DNA from: CAYTAP01 sp964435775
GTDB lineage: Bacteria > Planctomycetota > Phycisphaerae > Tepidisphaerales > Tepidisphaeraceae
Reading direction: 5' to 3'
Assembly: GCA_964435775.1 (NCBI GenBank)
Contig: CAYTAP010000096.1
Coordinates: forward strand, 1-16,360
Length of the DNA stretch: 16,360 bases
Part shown: positions 7,636-14,100 of the stretch, one piece after another
How the letters are laid out: each line of letters begins with the position of its first letter
Position numbering within the stretch: position 1 is the first letter of the stretch
Made by a program: the position numbers and the translations under genes
Notes under the pieces: generated by a model
The model's input: only the letters and a program-made list of their open reading frames with translations
What the model was told of the DNA's origin: nothing
Databases searched by the model: none

Positions 7636-8748
7636 TCAAGGCTTCGGCGTCACGCTCCCCAGCGCAACCGAACGATTCGCGCCTGTGCAACGCGGAACAT
7701 TGGATGCGATGCCTTCCAACGTGGCCGCGCCAAGCAGCGCAAATGCGATGGCCTCCTTTGCGTCACTATTTGCGGCTGTTTGGATTGAAGCGATTTTTCC
7801 GGATACCAAGCTGTTCATCATGGCTTGATTGCGCGCCCCGCCGCCGCTGACGATCAATTCATCCACTGGTCCCGGCACGAACGACTGAATGGCGCGAAGC
7901 ACGGCCTCGCCGCTGATGCGGCAGGCGGTGGCGAACTGGTCTTCCAGCGTCAGGCGCCCCTTGTCCGCCGCGGCTTCGCGGAACAGTTGGATCATCGCCG
8001 GACCATCGGTGGATTTGGGAGGCGGCGATTGAAAATAATCCGCGGCCAGCACCCTTTCGACAAGCTCCTCGTTGGCGATGCCCCGCAGGGCGAGCGCGCC
8101 ATCGGCGTCGAATCCCCTCGATTCCGGCGCGACCGTTCGCATGAGCCAATCGCTGATGCAGTTGGCCGGACCGGTGTCGAAAGCGATGGTTTTCTCCAAA
8201 GGCGCGCCGGCGCGAAGGCAGGTGATGTTGGCGATCCCGCCGAGGTTGAGCAGCACGCGGTTTTTTTCTTGATGCGAATACATCACCCAATCCGCGAAAG
8301 GCACGAGCGGCGCGCCCTGGCCGCCGGCGGCGCAATCGGCGCGGCGAAAGTCGCTGACGACGGCGCAACCCACCCGCGCCGCCAGCAGCGCCGGATCCAA
8401 CCACTGAATCGTGATCGGTGGCGCGTGAAAGAGCGTTTGCCCATGCGCGGCGACGGTGGCGATTTCGTCGGGCGACAGTCGATTCGATTCGAGAACCTCA
8501 TTGATGGCCTGGGCATGCGCAAGGGTGATCTCGCGTCCCAATTGCCCCAATTCACCCAGCGCCACCTTTTCTTCATCCCGCACGGCGAAAATCCGCCGCT
8601 TTAGTTCGGGCGAATACGGAAGATGGTGATGGGCGAGCAGTTCCACCGTCGGGCGCGGCCAGTTGTCCCCCACGCGCACAAGGGCGACATCAACGCCATC
8701 GGCGCTCGTGCCGCTCATCGCTCCAATCATCAGCCGTGACGATCGCAT
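7636..8748 (-). CDS. anmK: anhydro-N-acetylmuramic acid kinase
   Basis: AnmK hydrolyses the 1,6-anhydro ring and phosphorylates anhydroMurNAc, giving MurNAc-6-phosphate for MurQ. The 370-aa protein carries the family signatures IGAMSGTSADGVDVAL (8-23), DFRRADCAAGGQGAPLVP (133-150), LNLGGIANIT (167-176) and AFDTGPANCISDWLM (189-203), the last holding the catalytic-type Asp191. The length is normal for the family. It starts at ATG 8748, 66 bases from the divergent putative ilv leader peptide, and heads the minus-strand run anmK, murQ, membrane protein. Pairing with murQ makes the recycling role firm. Confidence 0.95.
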   Translation of the reverse strand: MRSSRLMIGAMSGTSADGVDVALVRVGDNWPRPTVELLAHHHLPYSPELKRRIFAVRDEEKVALGELGQLGREITLAHAQAINEVLESNRLSPDEIATVAAHGQTLFHAPPITIQWLDPALLAARVGCAVVSDFRRADCAAGGQGAPLVPFADWVMYSHQEKNRVLLNLGGIANITCLRAGAPLEKTIAFDTGPANCISDWLMRTVAPESRGFDADGALALRGIANEELVERVLAADYFQSPPPKSTDGPAMIQLFREAAADKGRLTLEDQFATACRISGEAVLRAIQSFVPGPVDELIVSGGGARNQAMMNSLVSGKIASIQTAANSDAKEAIAFALLGAATLEGIASNVPRCTGANRSVALGSVTPKP

Positions 8749-8813
8749 GCCCGCGAGTCTAACGATGTTGGCCCGGAAGAAAATAAAAGCTTGCCTCCAG
8801 GGAAAAAGCCGAT

Positions 8814-8876
8814 ATGATTCCGGGCATGCTGCTCCTCACCCTCCGACTTGCGGCCCTTACGGTGGTCGTACGATAG
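8814..8876 (+). CDS. putative branched-chain amino acid leader peptide (attenuation)
   Basis: The reading frame ATG 8814 to TAG 8876 encodes 20 residues beginning MIPGMLLLTLRL and ending ALTVVVR. Six are Leu, three Val and one Ile, so half the peptide is the end products of the pathway encoded just downstream. The Val codons are consecutive. IlvL, IvbL and LeuL of enterobacteria and actinobacteria are of this type: short, rich in the regulating amino acids, and placed before a terminator-type hairpin. AGGGA lies 10 bases upstream, a weak ribosome site. The frame stops exactly where the first inverted repeat begins. Expression and function are inferred. A chance hydrophobic reading frame is the alternative, though the gene context makes that less likely. 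Confidence 0.6.
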   Translation: MIPGMLLLTLRLAALTVVVR

Positions 8877-8965
8877 GCCGGCTTTGATGGCGCCTCACTT
8901 GCTGAGCCGCCGCGACCGGCCCGCCTTGACTGTTCGGAGCCAGCCTTCGCTTTCCCCTCCGAACA
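8876..8965 (+). promoter_or_regulatory. putative ilvB attenuator: two inverted repeats
   Basis: First structure: GGCCGG (8876-8881) pairs with CCGGCC (8916-8921). Inside it GGCG (8889-8892) pairs with CGCC (8908-8911), and CTCA (8894-8897) pairs with TGAG (8903-8906). Second structure: TGTTCGGAG (8931-8939) pairs perfectly with CTCCGAACA (8957-8965) around a 17-base loop. CTCCGA inside the leader frame (8841-8846) could also pair with TCGGAG (8934-8939), an alternative to the second hairpin. No strong T-run follows, so intrinsic termination is uncertain; Rho- or translation-based control is possible. Confidence 0.45.
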
Positions 8966-8997
8966 AACGTATTTCATCCGTTTCAATCGTAAAATTG

Positions 8998-9026
8998 TTG
9001 AACCGCCGGGCGGAAGATTTTACAGT
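8998..9026 (+). promoter_or_regulatory. candidate sigma-70 promoter close to ilvB
   Basis: TTGAAC (8998-9003), then 17 bases, then TACAGT (9021-9026). Each box matches the consensus at 4 of 6 positions. Transcription from here would begin about 40 bases before ilvB and would bypass the putative attenuator, so it competes with the attenuation reading. Confidence 0.3.
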
Positions 9027-9073
9027 CTGCCGTTCAAGGGTTCAGGACGCTTAAAACCAGACAGGACTTTACT

Positions 9074-10831
9074 ATGGCAACGTTGGAAACCAAATCGGCG
9101 CCGACCGCTTCAAAATCGCATGGCGACAAACCCCGCTACAAAGGCAAAAGCGGGGCGCAAATCCTGCATGAAATGGTCATCGGAACCCACAAGGTGGACA
9201 CGATCTTCGGTTATCCCGGCGGAGCGATTCTGCCTGTGTTCGACGAGTTGTATCGCACGCCGGCCAAATTGATCCTCAACCGTCACGAGCAGGGATGCGG
9301 CCACTGCGCCGATGGATACGCCCGCGTGACCGGTCGGCCGGGCGTCTGCATGGTCACGAGCGGCCCGGGCGCGACCAACACCGTCACCCCGCTGGCGACG
9401 GCGCAAATGGATTCGGTGCCGATCATCGTCTTCTCCGGACAGGTCGGCACGAAAATGATCGGCAACGATGCGTTTCAGGAAGCGGACGTCACCGGCATCA
9501 CCCGGCCATGCACCAAGTGGAATTATCTCGTGAAGGACATCCGCGAGCTGCCGCGCGTGATCAACGAGGCGTTCCTTGTCGCCACAAGTGGGCGCCCCGG
9601 GCCGGTTGTCGTCGATTTGCCCAAGGACATCTCGGTCATGGCATGCCCCGAGGAGGTCGATGACACCCCGCGCGAGCACATTCGCGCCAGCAAGGTGCAG
9701 GCGGCGACGCATCCCGCCCAGGCCAAACAGGCCGAACAGGCCGCGGAGCTCATCAACCGCAGCGAGCGCCCGGTCCTGTACGTCGGCGGCGGCGCGATCA
9801 TCGCCGGCGCGCATGACATGATTCGCAAGATTGTCGACAAGGCGAACATCCCCGTGACAACCACCCTGCTGGGCCTGGGCGCGTTCGACGAACTGGACCC
9901 CCGCGCGCTGCACATGCTCGGCATGCACGGCAGCGCGTACGCCAACTATGCCGTGCAGGAGGCGGATTGCCTCATCGCGGTGGGCGCGCGTTTTGATGAC
10001 CGGGTCACCGGCAACCTGGCGACGTTCGCGCCGCGGGCGAAGATCATCCACATCGACATCGACCCCAGCTCGATCAGCAAGACGGTCGATGTGGACATCC
10101 CGGTCGTCGGCGATGCCCGCAAGAGCCTGGAGCTCATGCTGCCGCACCTGGAACATCGCGATCGCAAGCCCTGGTTTGACAAGATCAACGCGTGGAAGGA
10201 GCGATACCCGTTCAAGTACCTGGATGACACCGAGGAGGCCAAGCCCCAGTACGTCATCGAGGAGATCAACCGGCAGACCCGCGGTGACGCCCTGTTTTCG
10301 ACAGGCGTCGGGCAGCACCAGATGTGGGCGGCCCAGTTCATCCGCTGGCGCTATCCGCGTCAGATGATCACCAGCGGCGGGCTTGGAACGATGGGCTTCG
10401 GGCTGCCCAGCGCGATGGGCGCTTCGCTGGGCGCGCCGGGCAAGACGGTGATCGACATCGACGGCGATGCGTCATTCCTGATGACCTGCAGCGAACTGGC
10501 GACCTGCGCCGAGTTCGACATCCCCGTGAAGGTGGCGATCCTCAACAACAACTTCCAGGGAATGGTCAAACAGTGGCAGGACCTGTTCTATGGCAGGCGT
10601 TACTCACTGACGGTCATGAAGAACCCCAATTTCGCCAAGATGGCCGAGGCGTTCGGTGTTCGCGGCATTCACTGCGAACACAAGTGCGACGTGGAGAAGA
10701 CCGTCAAGGAAATGCTGGCGCACAAGGGACCTTGCGTGGTCGATTTCGCCGTCGCCCCGCACGAACACGTGTACCCGATGGTCCCCTCCGGCAAGGGTCT
10801 TCACGAAATGGAACTGGGCACGCTGGCGTAG
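9074..10831 (+). CDS. ilvB: acetolactate synthase, large (catalytic) subunit
   Basis: This ThDP- and FAD-dependent enzyme condenses two pyruvates to acetolactate, or pyruvate with 2-oxobutyrate, at the start of Val/Leu/Ile synthesis. The 585-aa protein has the N-terminal PYR domain with FGYPGGAILPVFDELY (45-60) and catalytic-type Glu72 in RHEQGCGHCADGYARVTG. SGPGATNTVTPLATAQMDSVP (96-116) follows, then the FAD-binding middle domain (about 215-350). The C-terminal PP domain carries the ThDP/Mg motif from DGDASF to ILNNN (463-493). It starts at ATG 9074 with AGGA about 7 bases upstream, after a roughly 25-residue polar extension. No ilvN regulatory (ACT-domain) subunit and no ilvC follow, which is unusual. 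A possible ilv leader precedes it. An anabolic rather than catabolic enzyme is favoured by the FAD-family motifs and that leader. Confidence 0.95.
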   Translation: MATLETKSAPTASKSHGDKPRYKGKSGAQILHEMVIGTHKVDTIFGYPGGAILPVFDELYRTPAKLILNRHEQGCGHCADGYARVTGRPGVCMVTSGPGATNTVTPLATAQMDSVPIIVFSGQVGTKMIGNDAFQEADVTGITRPCTKWNYLVKDIRELPRVINEAFLVATSGRPGPVVVDLPKDISVMACPEEVDDTPREHIRASKVQAATHPAQAKQAEQAAELINRSERPVLYVGGGAIIAGAHDMIRKIVDKANIPVTTTLLGLGAFDELDPRALHMLGMHGSAYANYAVQEADCLIAVGARFDDRVTGNLATFAPRAKIIHIDIDPSSISKTVDVDIPVVGDARKSLELMLPHLEHRDRKPWFDKINAWKERYPFKYLDDTEEAKPQYVIEEINRQTRGDALFSTGVGQHQMWAAQFIRWRYPRQMITSGGLGTMGFGLPSAMGASLGAPGKTVIDIDGDASFLMTCSELATCAEFDIPVKVAILNNNFQGMVKQWQDLFYGRRYSLTVMKNPNFAKMAEAFGVRGIHCEHKCDVEKTVKEMLAHKGPCVVDFAVAPHEHVYPMVPSGKGLHEMELGTLA

Positions 10832-10989
10832 ACGCTGGAGGATTGAACCCGCCCCACGCGCCATCCATGACACGTGAGGCGCGTGCTTCCATTAACGAAA
10901 TGCCCAAAAAAGGGCGATGGTTATCCTATTGCTCACCGCTGAACGACCTCGCTGAAAATAGGTTTCTCACTATGCAGGGGTAAGCACGG

Positions 10990-11039
10990 ATTTTCCCCAT
11001 CCGCGTTCATCGGCGTGCATCCGTGGTTCATTTTCCCCA
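10990..11039. repeat. dispersed-type repeat flanked by 10-base direct repeats
   Basis: ATTTTCCCCA occurs at 10990-10999 and 11030-11039. Between them is TCCGCGTTCATCGG followed by CGTGCATCCGTGGTTC. The inner text matches, from memory, a widespread intergenic repeat (CATCCGTGGTTC type) that yields spurious NADE-type peptides in many genomes. The flanking direct repeats could be internal periodicity or a target duplication. Confidence 0.4.
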
Positions 11040-11089
11040 ATGCCGCGGGAACGCGGATTTGAAAGAACCCGAAAATTATGGCCGCCCGC

Positions 11090-11119
11090 TTGAAACTTGC
11101 CGCCGCTGCATGATAAACT
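11090..11119 (+). promoter_or_regulatory. candidate promoter of the RRM gene
   Basis: TTGAAA (11090-11095), an 18-base spacer, then TAAACT (11114-11119). It would give a leader of roughly 170 bases before the ATG at 11295. The match to the consensus is moderate. Confidence 0.25.
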
Positions 11120-11213
11120 GGTGTCCGGTCGGTAATCGAATCGAGTTCGCTGCGCGCCAGTTCCGTAATGTTCTCTGTCGGCATCGAGGTTCTCATCGCC
11201 TTGCCACCTTCCC

Positions 11214-11271
11214 AGGCCGGAAACGTCGGCCTCTTTCGTTTGCGATCCGGAAAGTAAAAGACGGATCCGCA
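11214..11271 (+). promoter_or_regulatory. two hairpins in the 5' leader of the RRM gene
   Basis: AGGCCG (11214-11219) pairs with CGGCCT (11227-11232) and is followed by CTTTCGTTT, resembling a short intrinsic terminator. GATCCG (11244-11249) pairs with CGGATC (11262-11267), extended by TGC/GCA across a bulged C. The second stem ends 12 bases before the Shine-Dalgarno AAGGAG (11284-11289). Long structured leaders are known for cold-regulated RNA-binding proteins; whether this one is regulatory is inference. Confidence 0.4.
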
Positions 11272-11294
11272 CTGCCCAACTCAAAGGAGACCTC

Positions 11295-11681
11295 ATGGGC
11301 AAGAAGTTGTATGTCGGGAATCTGGCTTATAGCGTTGACAGTTCGACGCTCGAGCAGCTTTTTTCACAGCATGGCACCGTGGCCAGCGCTGAAATCATCA
11401 GCGACCGCGACACGGGTCGAAGCAAGGGCTTCGGCTTCGTGGAGATGGGCAGCGACGAGGAGGCTCAGGCCGCCATTGCCGCCCTCAACGGACAGCAGCA
11501 CGAAGGGCGCGCGCTGACCGTCAATGAAGCCAAGCCCCGTGAGGATCGTCCTCGTGGCGGCGGTGGCTACGGCGGCGGCGGCGGCGGACGTGGCGGCTTC
11601 GGCGGCGGACGCGGTGGCTCGGGCGGCGGTCGCGGCGGCTTCGGCGGCGGCGGGGGCGGCGGCCGACGCGAACGCTACTAA
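11295..11681 (+). CDS. RRM-domain RNA-binding protein, glycine-rich tail
   Basis: This 128-aa protein is a single RNA recognition motif followed by a Gly/Arg tail. RNP2 is LYVGNL (5-10) and RNP1 is RSKGFGFVEM (42-51); the domain spans about residues 3-80. The tail (about 87-128) is built of GGGGYGGGGGGRGGFGGG-type units and ends in GRRERY. This architecture is that of the bacterial and cyanobacterial Rbp proteins and plant glycine-rich RNA-binding proteins, which act as RNA chaperones, often in the cold. The ribosome site AAGGAG five bases before ATG 11295 is strong. It is a single-gene unit with its own leader and the terminator at 11728-11752. The RNA targets are unknown. Confidence 0.95.
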   Translation: MGKKLYVGNLAYSVDSSTLEQLFSQHGTVASAEIISDRDTGRSKGFGFVEMGSDEEAQAAIAALNGQQHEGRALTVNEAKPREDRPRGGGGYGGGGGGRGGFGGGRGGSGGGRGGFGGGGGGGRRERY

Positions 11682-11727
11682 GCAACGCGCTGCACACAGG
11701 TTGATCACAAGATCCAACCGCAGAACC

Positions 11728-11760
11728 GGCCGCGGGCATTTTGCCCGCGGCCTTCTTCAT
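11728..11760 (+). terminator. intrinsic terminator after the RRM gene
   Basis: GGCCGCGGGCA (11728-11738) pairs perfectly with TGCCCGCGGCC (11742-11752) across a 3-base loop, followed by the T-rich TTCTTCAT. This is an 11-bp GC-rich stem 46 bases after the stop codon. Confidence 0.85.
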
Positions 11761-11812
11761 GCCTTATGGCGCAGTCGAGTCGATGGTGGCGGAGTGACTG
11801 ATTGGCAAGCCA

Positions 11813-11880
11813 AGGAGCCGCGCACGAAGTAAGCGGTTTTTTACTCCTGTACGCAACCGCTTACTGCGTGCGCGCCTCCT
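11813..11880. repeat. long inverted repeat (element A)
   Basis: Three stacked stems: AGGAG (11813-11817) with CTCCT (11876-11880), CGCGCACG (11819-11826) with CGTGCGCG (11867-11874), and GTAAGCGGTT (11829-11838) with AACCGCTTAC (11855-11864). They are separated only by a C-C mismatch and an AA/TG mismatch. That is 23 base pairs around a 16-base loop containing TTTTACTCCTG. The inner part is related to element B at 12194-12234. It lacks a T-run, so it is not a standard terminator. Confidence 0.75.
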
Positions 11881-11937
11881 AGAGCCAGCCACACCCAACC
11901 AGACTGCCCCCCAAGCCACGCCTATGATCGGCGGGGG

Positions 11938-12195
11938 ATGATTCACCCATGGTTTCACCACGAGATGGATTCGATGCCCGATGAATGCAACCACAGCGAT
12001 GAGCAATTGACGAAATTAAACAAACTGCTGGTCAGAGCCCTGAAGGACCTCGCCACCACCGGCCGACGCGATGAGGCCTGCGCCTTCGCCGCCGAAGCAT
12101 GGTCCCTCCTTCGCCACGACACGCCCAGGGAGGCCGAGCGGATGAATGGGCTGTTACACTATCTGACGGCGCCGGGGAAGAACGGCGGCGGTTGA
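11938..12195 (+). CDS. small helical hypothetical protein
   Basis: The reading frame encodes 85 residues. The conserved-looking part begins at about residue 20 with DEQLTKLNKLLVRALKDLATTGRRDEACAFAAEAWSLLR and ends GLLHYLTAP. It is predicted to be two or three amphipathic helices, with an Ala-rich core resembling a TPR-like helical hairpin. I recall similar small uncharacterised proteins in proteobacteria and planctomycetes but can assign no function. The start is uncertain: ATG 11938 follows GGGGG directly, while ATG 11965 or 11974 would give 76 or 73 residues. The gene is bracketed by elements A and B, and its stop codon abuts element B. Confidence 0.65.
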   Translation: MIHPWFHHEMDSMPDECNHSDEQLTKLNKLLVRALKDLATTGRRDEACAFAAEAWSLLRHDTPREAERMNGLLHYLTAPGKNGGG

Positions 12196-12234
12196 AAGCG
12201 GTTTTCGCAAATAATTTCAGGAGTAAACCGTTAC
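12194..12234. repeat. inverted repeat related to element A (element B)
   Basis: CGGTTT (12199-12204) pairs with AAACCG (12225-12230), extendable with a G-T and an A-T pair. Read on the minus strand the element is GTAACGGTTTACTCCTG, a spacer, then GCGAAAACCGCTTTC. This parallels element A (GTAAGCGGTTTTTTACTCCTG, spacer, CGCAACCGCTTAC). The two copies are therefore in opposite orientation around the small gene. Confidence 0.6.
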
Positions 12235-12283
12235 AGTCTCGAAGTCACCGCCGTCGGCCGTGTCATGAAGACAGGAGCATTGC

Positions 12284-12345
12284 CATGCGTAGAACCGCGG
12301 ACGCATGTAGGTTTCTTTCATACCCCTTCGTCCGGTGAAGAAACC
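12284..12345 (+). promoter_or_regulatory. two inverted repeats upstream of the beta-helix gene, with a 17-codon mini reading frame
   Basis: CATGCGT (12284-12290) pairs with ACGCATG (12301-12307), and GGTTTCTT (12310-12317) pairs with AAGAAACC (12338-12345). A mini frame ATG 12285 to TGA 12338 (MRRTADACRFLSYPFVR) has a strong AGGAG 7 bases upstream (12273-12277), and its start codon lies in the first stem. Neither the peptide nor the fold matches anything I know. This could be a translated leader or chance. Confidence 0.3.
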
Positions 12346-12377
12346 ACATTACTAGCTGCGTCCCCGTTCCTACTCCC

Positions 12378-13691
12378 ATGAACCCGCGAATCATTCATTC
12401 CCCGTATGCAAGCGCCTTGCCTTGGCTTTGCCTTGTGTGGCCTTTTCTCATCCCGCCCGCCACGATCCACGCGGCCGAATTGCAGGTGGGACCCGGACAG
12501 GCGTTCGCGCGGATCGAGGATGCCCTGGCCAAGGCGCGGGCCGGGGATTTGATTTTGGTCCATCCCGCCCGCGACGGACAAGCGTATGAGCGGGTGGCTC
12601 TATATGTGAAGACGCCGCGCCTGACGATCCGGGCGGCCCAAGGCGCTGGACGCATCGCGCTGCGGGGAGATGGGTTTGAGTACAGCGGGCGGGGAAGCAC
12701 GCCGCGGGCCATTGTGCAATTCAATCGCGGCGCGGATGGATGCACGCTGGAGGGGTTTGAGCTGTCCGGAGCGCACAACCAGTCGCACAACGGCGCGGGC
12801 GTTCGCATCAACCAGGCCAACGACGTCACGATCCGCGACTGCGACATTCATGACAACGACATGGGGATCATGTCCAACGGGGATGGGACGCAAAAGTCGG
12901 CCGTCAACCAGTTGATCGAGCGCTGCCGCATTCACCACAACGGCAGCGAAAAGGAACCGGGGTACAACCACAATCTGTATCTGGGCGGGACGAGCGTGAA
13001 GATCGTCGGCTGCGAGGTGTCTGACAGCATCACCGGACACAACATCAAGAGCCGGGCGCATGTGACGGTTGTGATGGCGTGTTATGTCCATGACTCGGCC
13101 AACCGGGAGTTTGACCTGGTGGACGCGGCCGACACCGCCGTGCCCGGCAGCGATGCGGCCATCGTGGGATGCGTCATTGTCAAGGCGAAGGGCATGGCGG
13201 GGAACCGGGGCGTCATTCATTTCGGGCAGGATGGCAAACGGCAGCACGATGGGACGATCTGGCTGGCGAACAACACGATCCTCACGCCGTATGTGTCGCC
13301 GGTATTGACGCTCAGCGCGTCAAGATCCCGCAGCATGTGGTTGAACAACATCGTCTGCGATCCGACGGGCAAACAGCGGCATCAGATGTTGATCAGCGCC
13401 AAGGACGTGGAAGGTGAGGCGGCGCGGGGGGATCATAACGCACTGTCGGCGGGGTTTGGCGATGAGGGGCTGCGCGATACGCTGCGGCTTACGGCCGGGC
13501 CGGCGGCGATGTTATTTGTCGATCAGGCCAAGGGAGATTATCGCCTTCGCACCCCCCTGCCCGAACAGGGCCATGCCCTGCCGGATGAATTGCGGGAGCT
13601 GATGGGGACAGGCTTGCTGGAATATGTCGCGCCGCTAAAGGTGAAAGTGCGCGAGGATGCGGACAAACCGGCGCTGGGGGCGCATCCATGA
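12378..13691 (+). CDS. secreted right-handed parallel beta-helix protein
   Basis: This 437-aa protein has a Sec-type signal peptide (hydrophobic from about residues 11 to 28, cleavage expected around A32-A33 in TIHAAELQ). A beta-helix domain follows: VGPGQAFARIEDALAKARAGDLILVHPA (37-64) is the typical start. Repeated coils then follow, with DGCTLEGFELSGA, NDVTIRDCDIHDNDMGIMSNGDG, NQLIERCRIHHNG and SVKIVGCEVSDS. This is the NosD/pectate-lyase-like fold used by polysaccharide-active and surface proteins in planctomycetes. The catalytic type cannot be told, so lyase activity is not claimed. No Shine-Dalgarno is visible before ATG 12378, as is common in this phylum. It is a single gene with no clear partner. 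Confidence 0.85.
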   Translation: MNPRIIHSPYASALPWLCLVWPFLIPPATIHAAELQVGPGQAFARIEDALAKARAGDLILVHPARDGQAYERVALYVKTPRLTIRAAQGAGRIALRGDGFEYSGRGSTPRAIVQFNRGADGCTLEGFELSGAHNQSHNGAGVRINQANDVTIRDCDIHDNDMGIMSNGDGTQKSAVNQLIERCRIHHNGSEKEPGYNHNLYLGGTSVKIVGCEVSDSITGHNIKSRAHVTVVMACYVHDSANREFDLVDAADTAVPGSDAAIVGCVIVKAKGMAGNRGVIHFGQDGKRQHDGTIWLANNTILTPYVSPVLTLSASRSRSMWLNNIVCDPTGKQRHQMLISAKDVEGEAARGDHNALSAGFGDEGLRDTLRLTAGPAAMLFVDQAKGDYRLRTPLPEQGHALPDELRELMGTGLLEYVAPLKVKVREDADKPALGAHP

Positions 13692-14100
13692 TTTGGTTGA
13701 ACGCCCCATGCGACGCGGCCCGTCGCTGACGCTTCCGGCTCGTTGGGGAGTGGGCACATGGTTCGATCGCGCGCCCAAGACGCCGGTTCACCTCTTTTGC
13801 GACCCTGGCGTGGAAGACGGCGCGGATGCCGACAGCGATAAAATTCAATGAGCCGCTTGCAAAACGTCCGATATCCGTTCATTATGGCACTGTTCCAATT
13901 TGTCCTGTGGGACAATGGACCAGACCATAAAAACTTCCGGGCGAACCGGGCTCCATGTCAGACGTCTTAATGTTTGCGGTTCCCATCGTCGCGGAGAAGG
14001 TTTATGGTGCGTGGGTGTGCCATCGTGTGATGGACACGTCGGCCGTCGATTTTGGACCGGTGTCCGGCGGCTACAGAGCGTTTATTAGGAGAGAAAGGCC
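13692..14100 (+). other. intergenic region between the beta-helix gene and infC
   Basis: These 409 bases hold no convincing gene. A dispersed-type repeat (CGGCCCGTCGCTGACGCTTCCGGCTCG, 13716-13742) lies near the left end. A hairpin TTGTCC (13900-13905) with GGACAA (13910-13915), extended by CCA/TGG across a two-base bulge, lies in the probable infC leader. A weak promoter-like pair TTGCAA (13857-13862), 17 bases, CATTAT (13880-13885) precedes it. Confidence 0.5.

Larger units (their letters stand above)
8749..9073. other. anmK/ilvB divergent regulatory region
   Basis: The 325 bases between the two divergent genes hold a 20-codon BCAA-rich leader reading frame (8814-8876), two inverted repeats (8876-8921 and 8931-8965) and a promoter-like pair (8998-9026). 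I found no convincing promoter upstream of the leader reading frame or for anmK. Only 65 bases separate anmK from the leader start, so any promoters there would overlap. Confidence 0.6.
10832..11294 (+). other. intergenic region between ilvB and the RRM gene
   Basis: These 463 bases have no convincing gene. They hold a weak GCCC-aaaaaa-GGGC hairpin (10902-10915), a dispersed-type repeat (10990-11039), a promoter-like pair (11090-11119) and two inverted repeats in the probable 5' leader of the RNA-binding protein (11214-11271). No clear terminator for ilvB is visible. Confidence 0.6.

Noticed and set aside
7825..8604. Plus-strand open frame of 259 codons
   Set aside because: It is antisense to anmK with its conserved signatures.
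9110..10318. Minus-strand open frame of 402 codons
   Set aside because: It lies fully opposite ilvB, whose family motifs are unambiguous, and the antisense product has no recognisable features.
10902..10915. GCCC-aaaaaa-GGGC considered as the ilvB terminator
   Set aside because: The stem is only 4 bp and no T-run follows.
11554..11670. GGC-rich periodic DNA, first taken as a tandem repeat or mobile repeat
   Set aside because: It is the in-frame coding sequence for the Gly-rich tail of the RRM protein.
13716..13742. CGTCGCTGACGCTTCCGGCTCG segment considered as a regulatory site
   Set aside because: It matches from memory a common dispersed planctomycete intergenic repeat; nothing ties it to regulation here.
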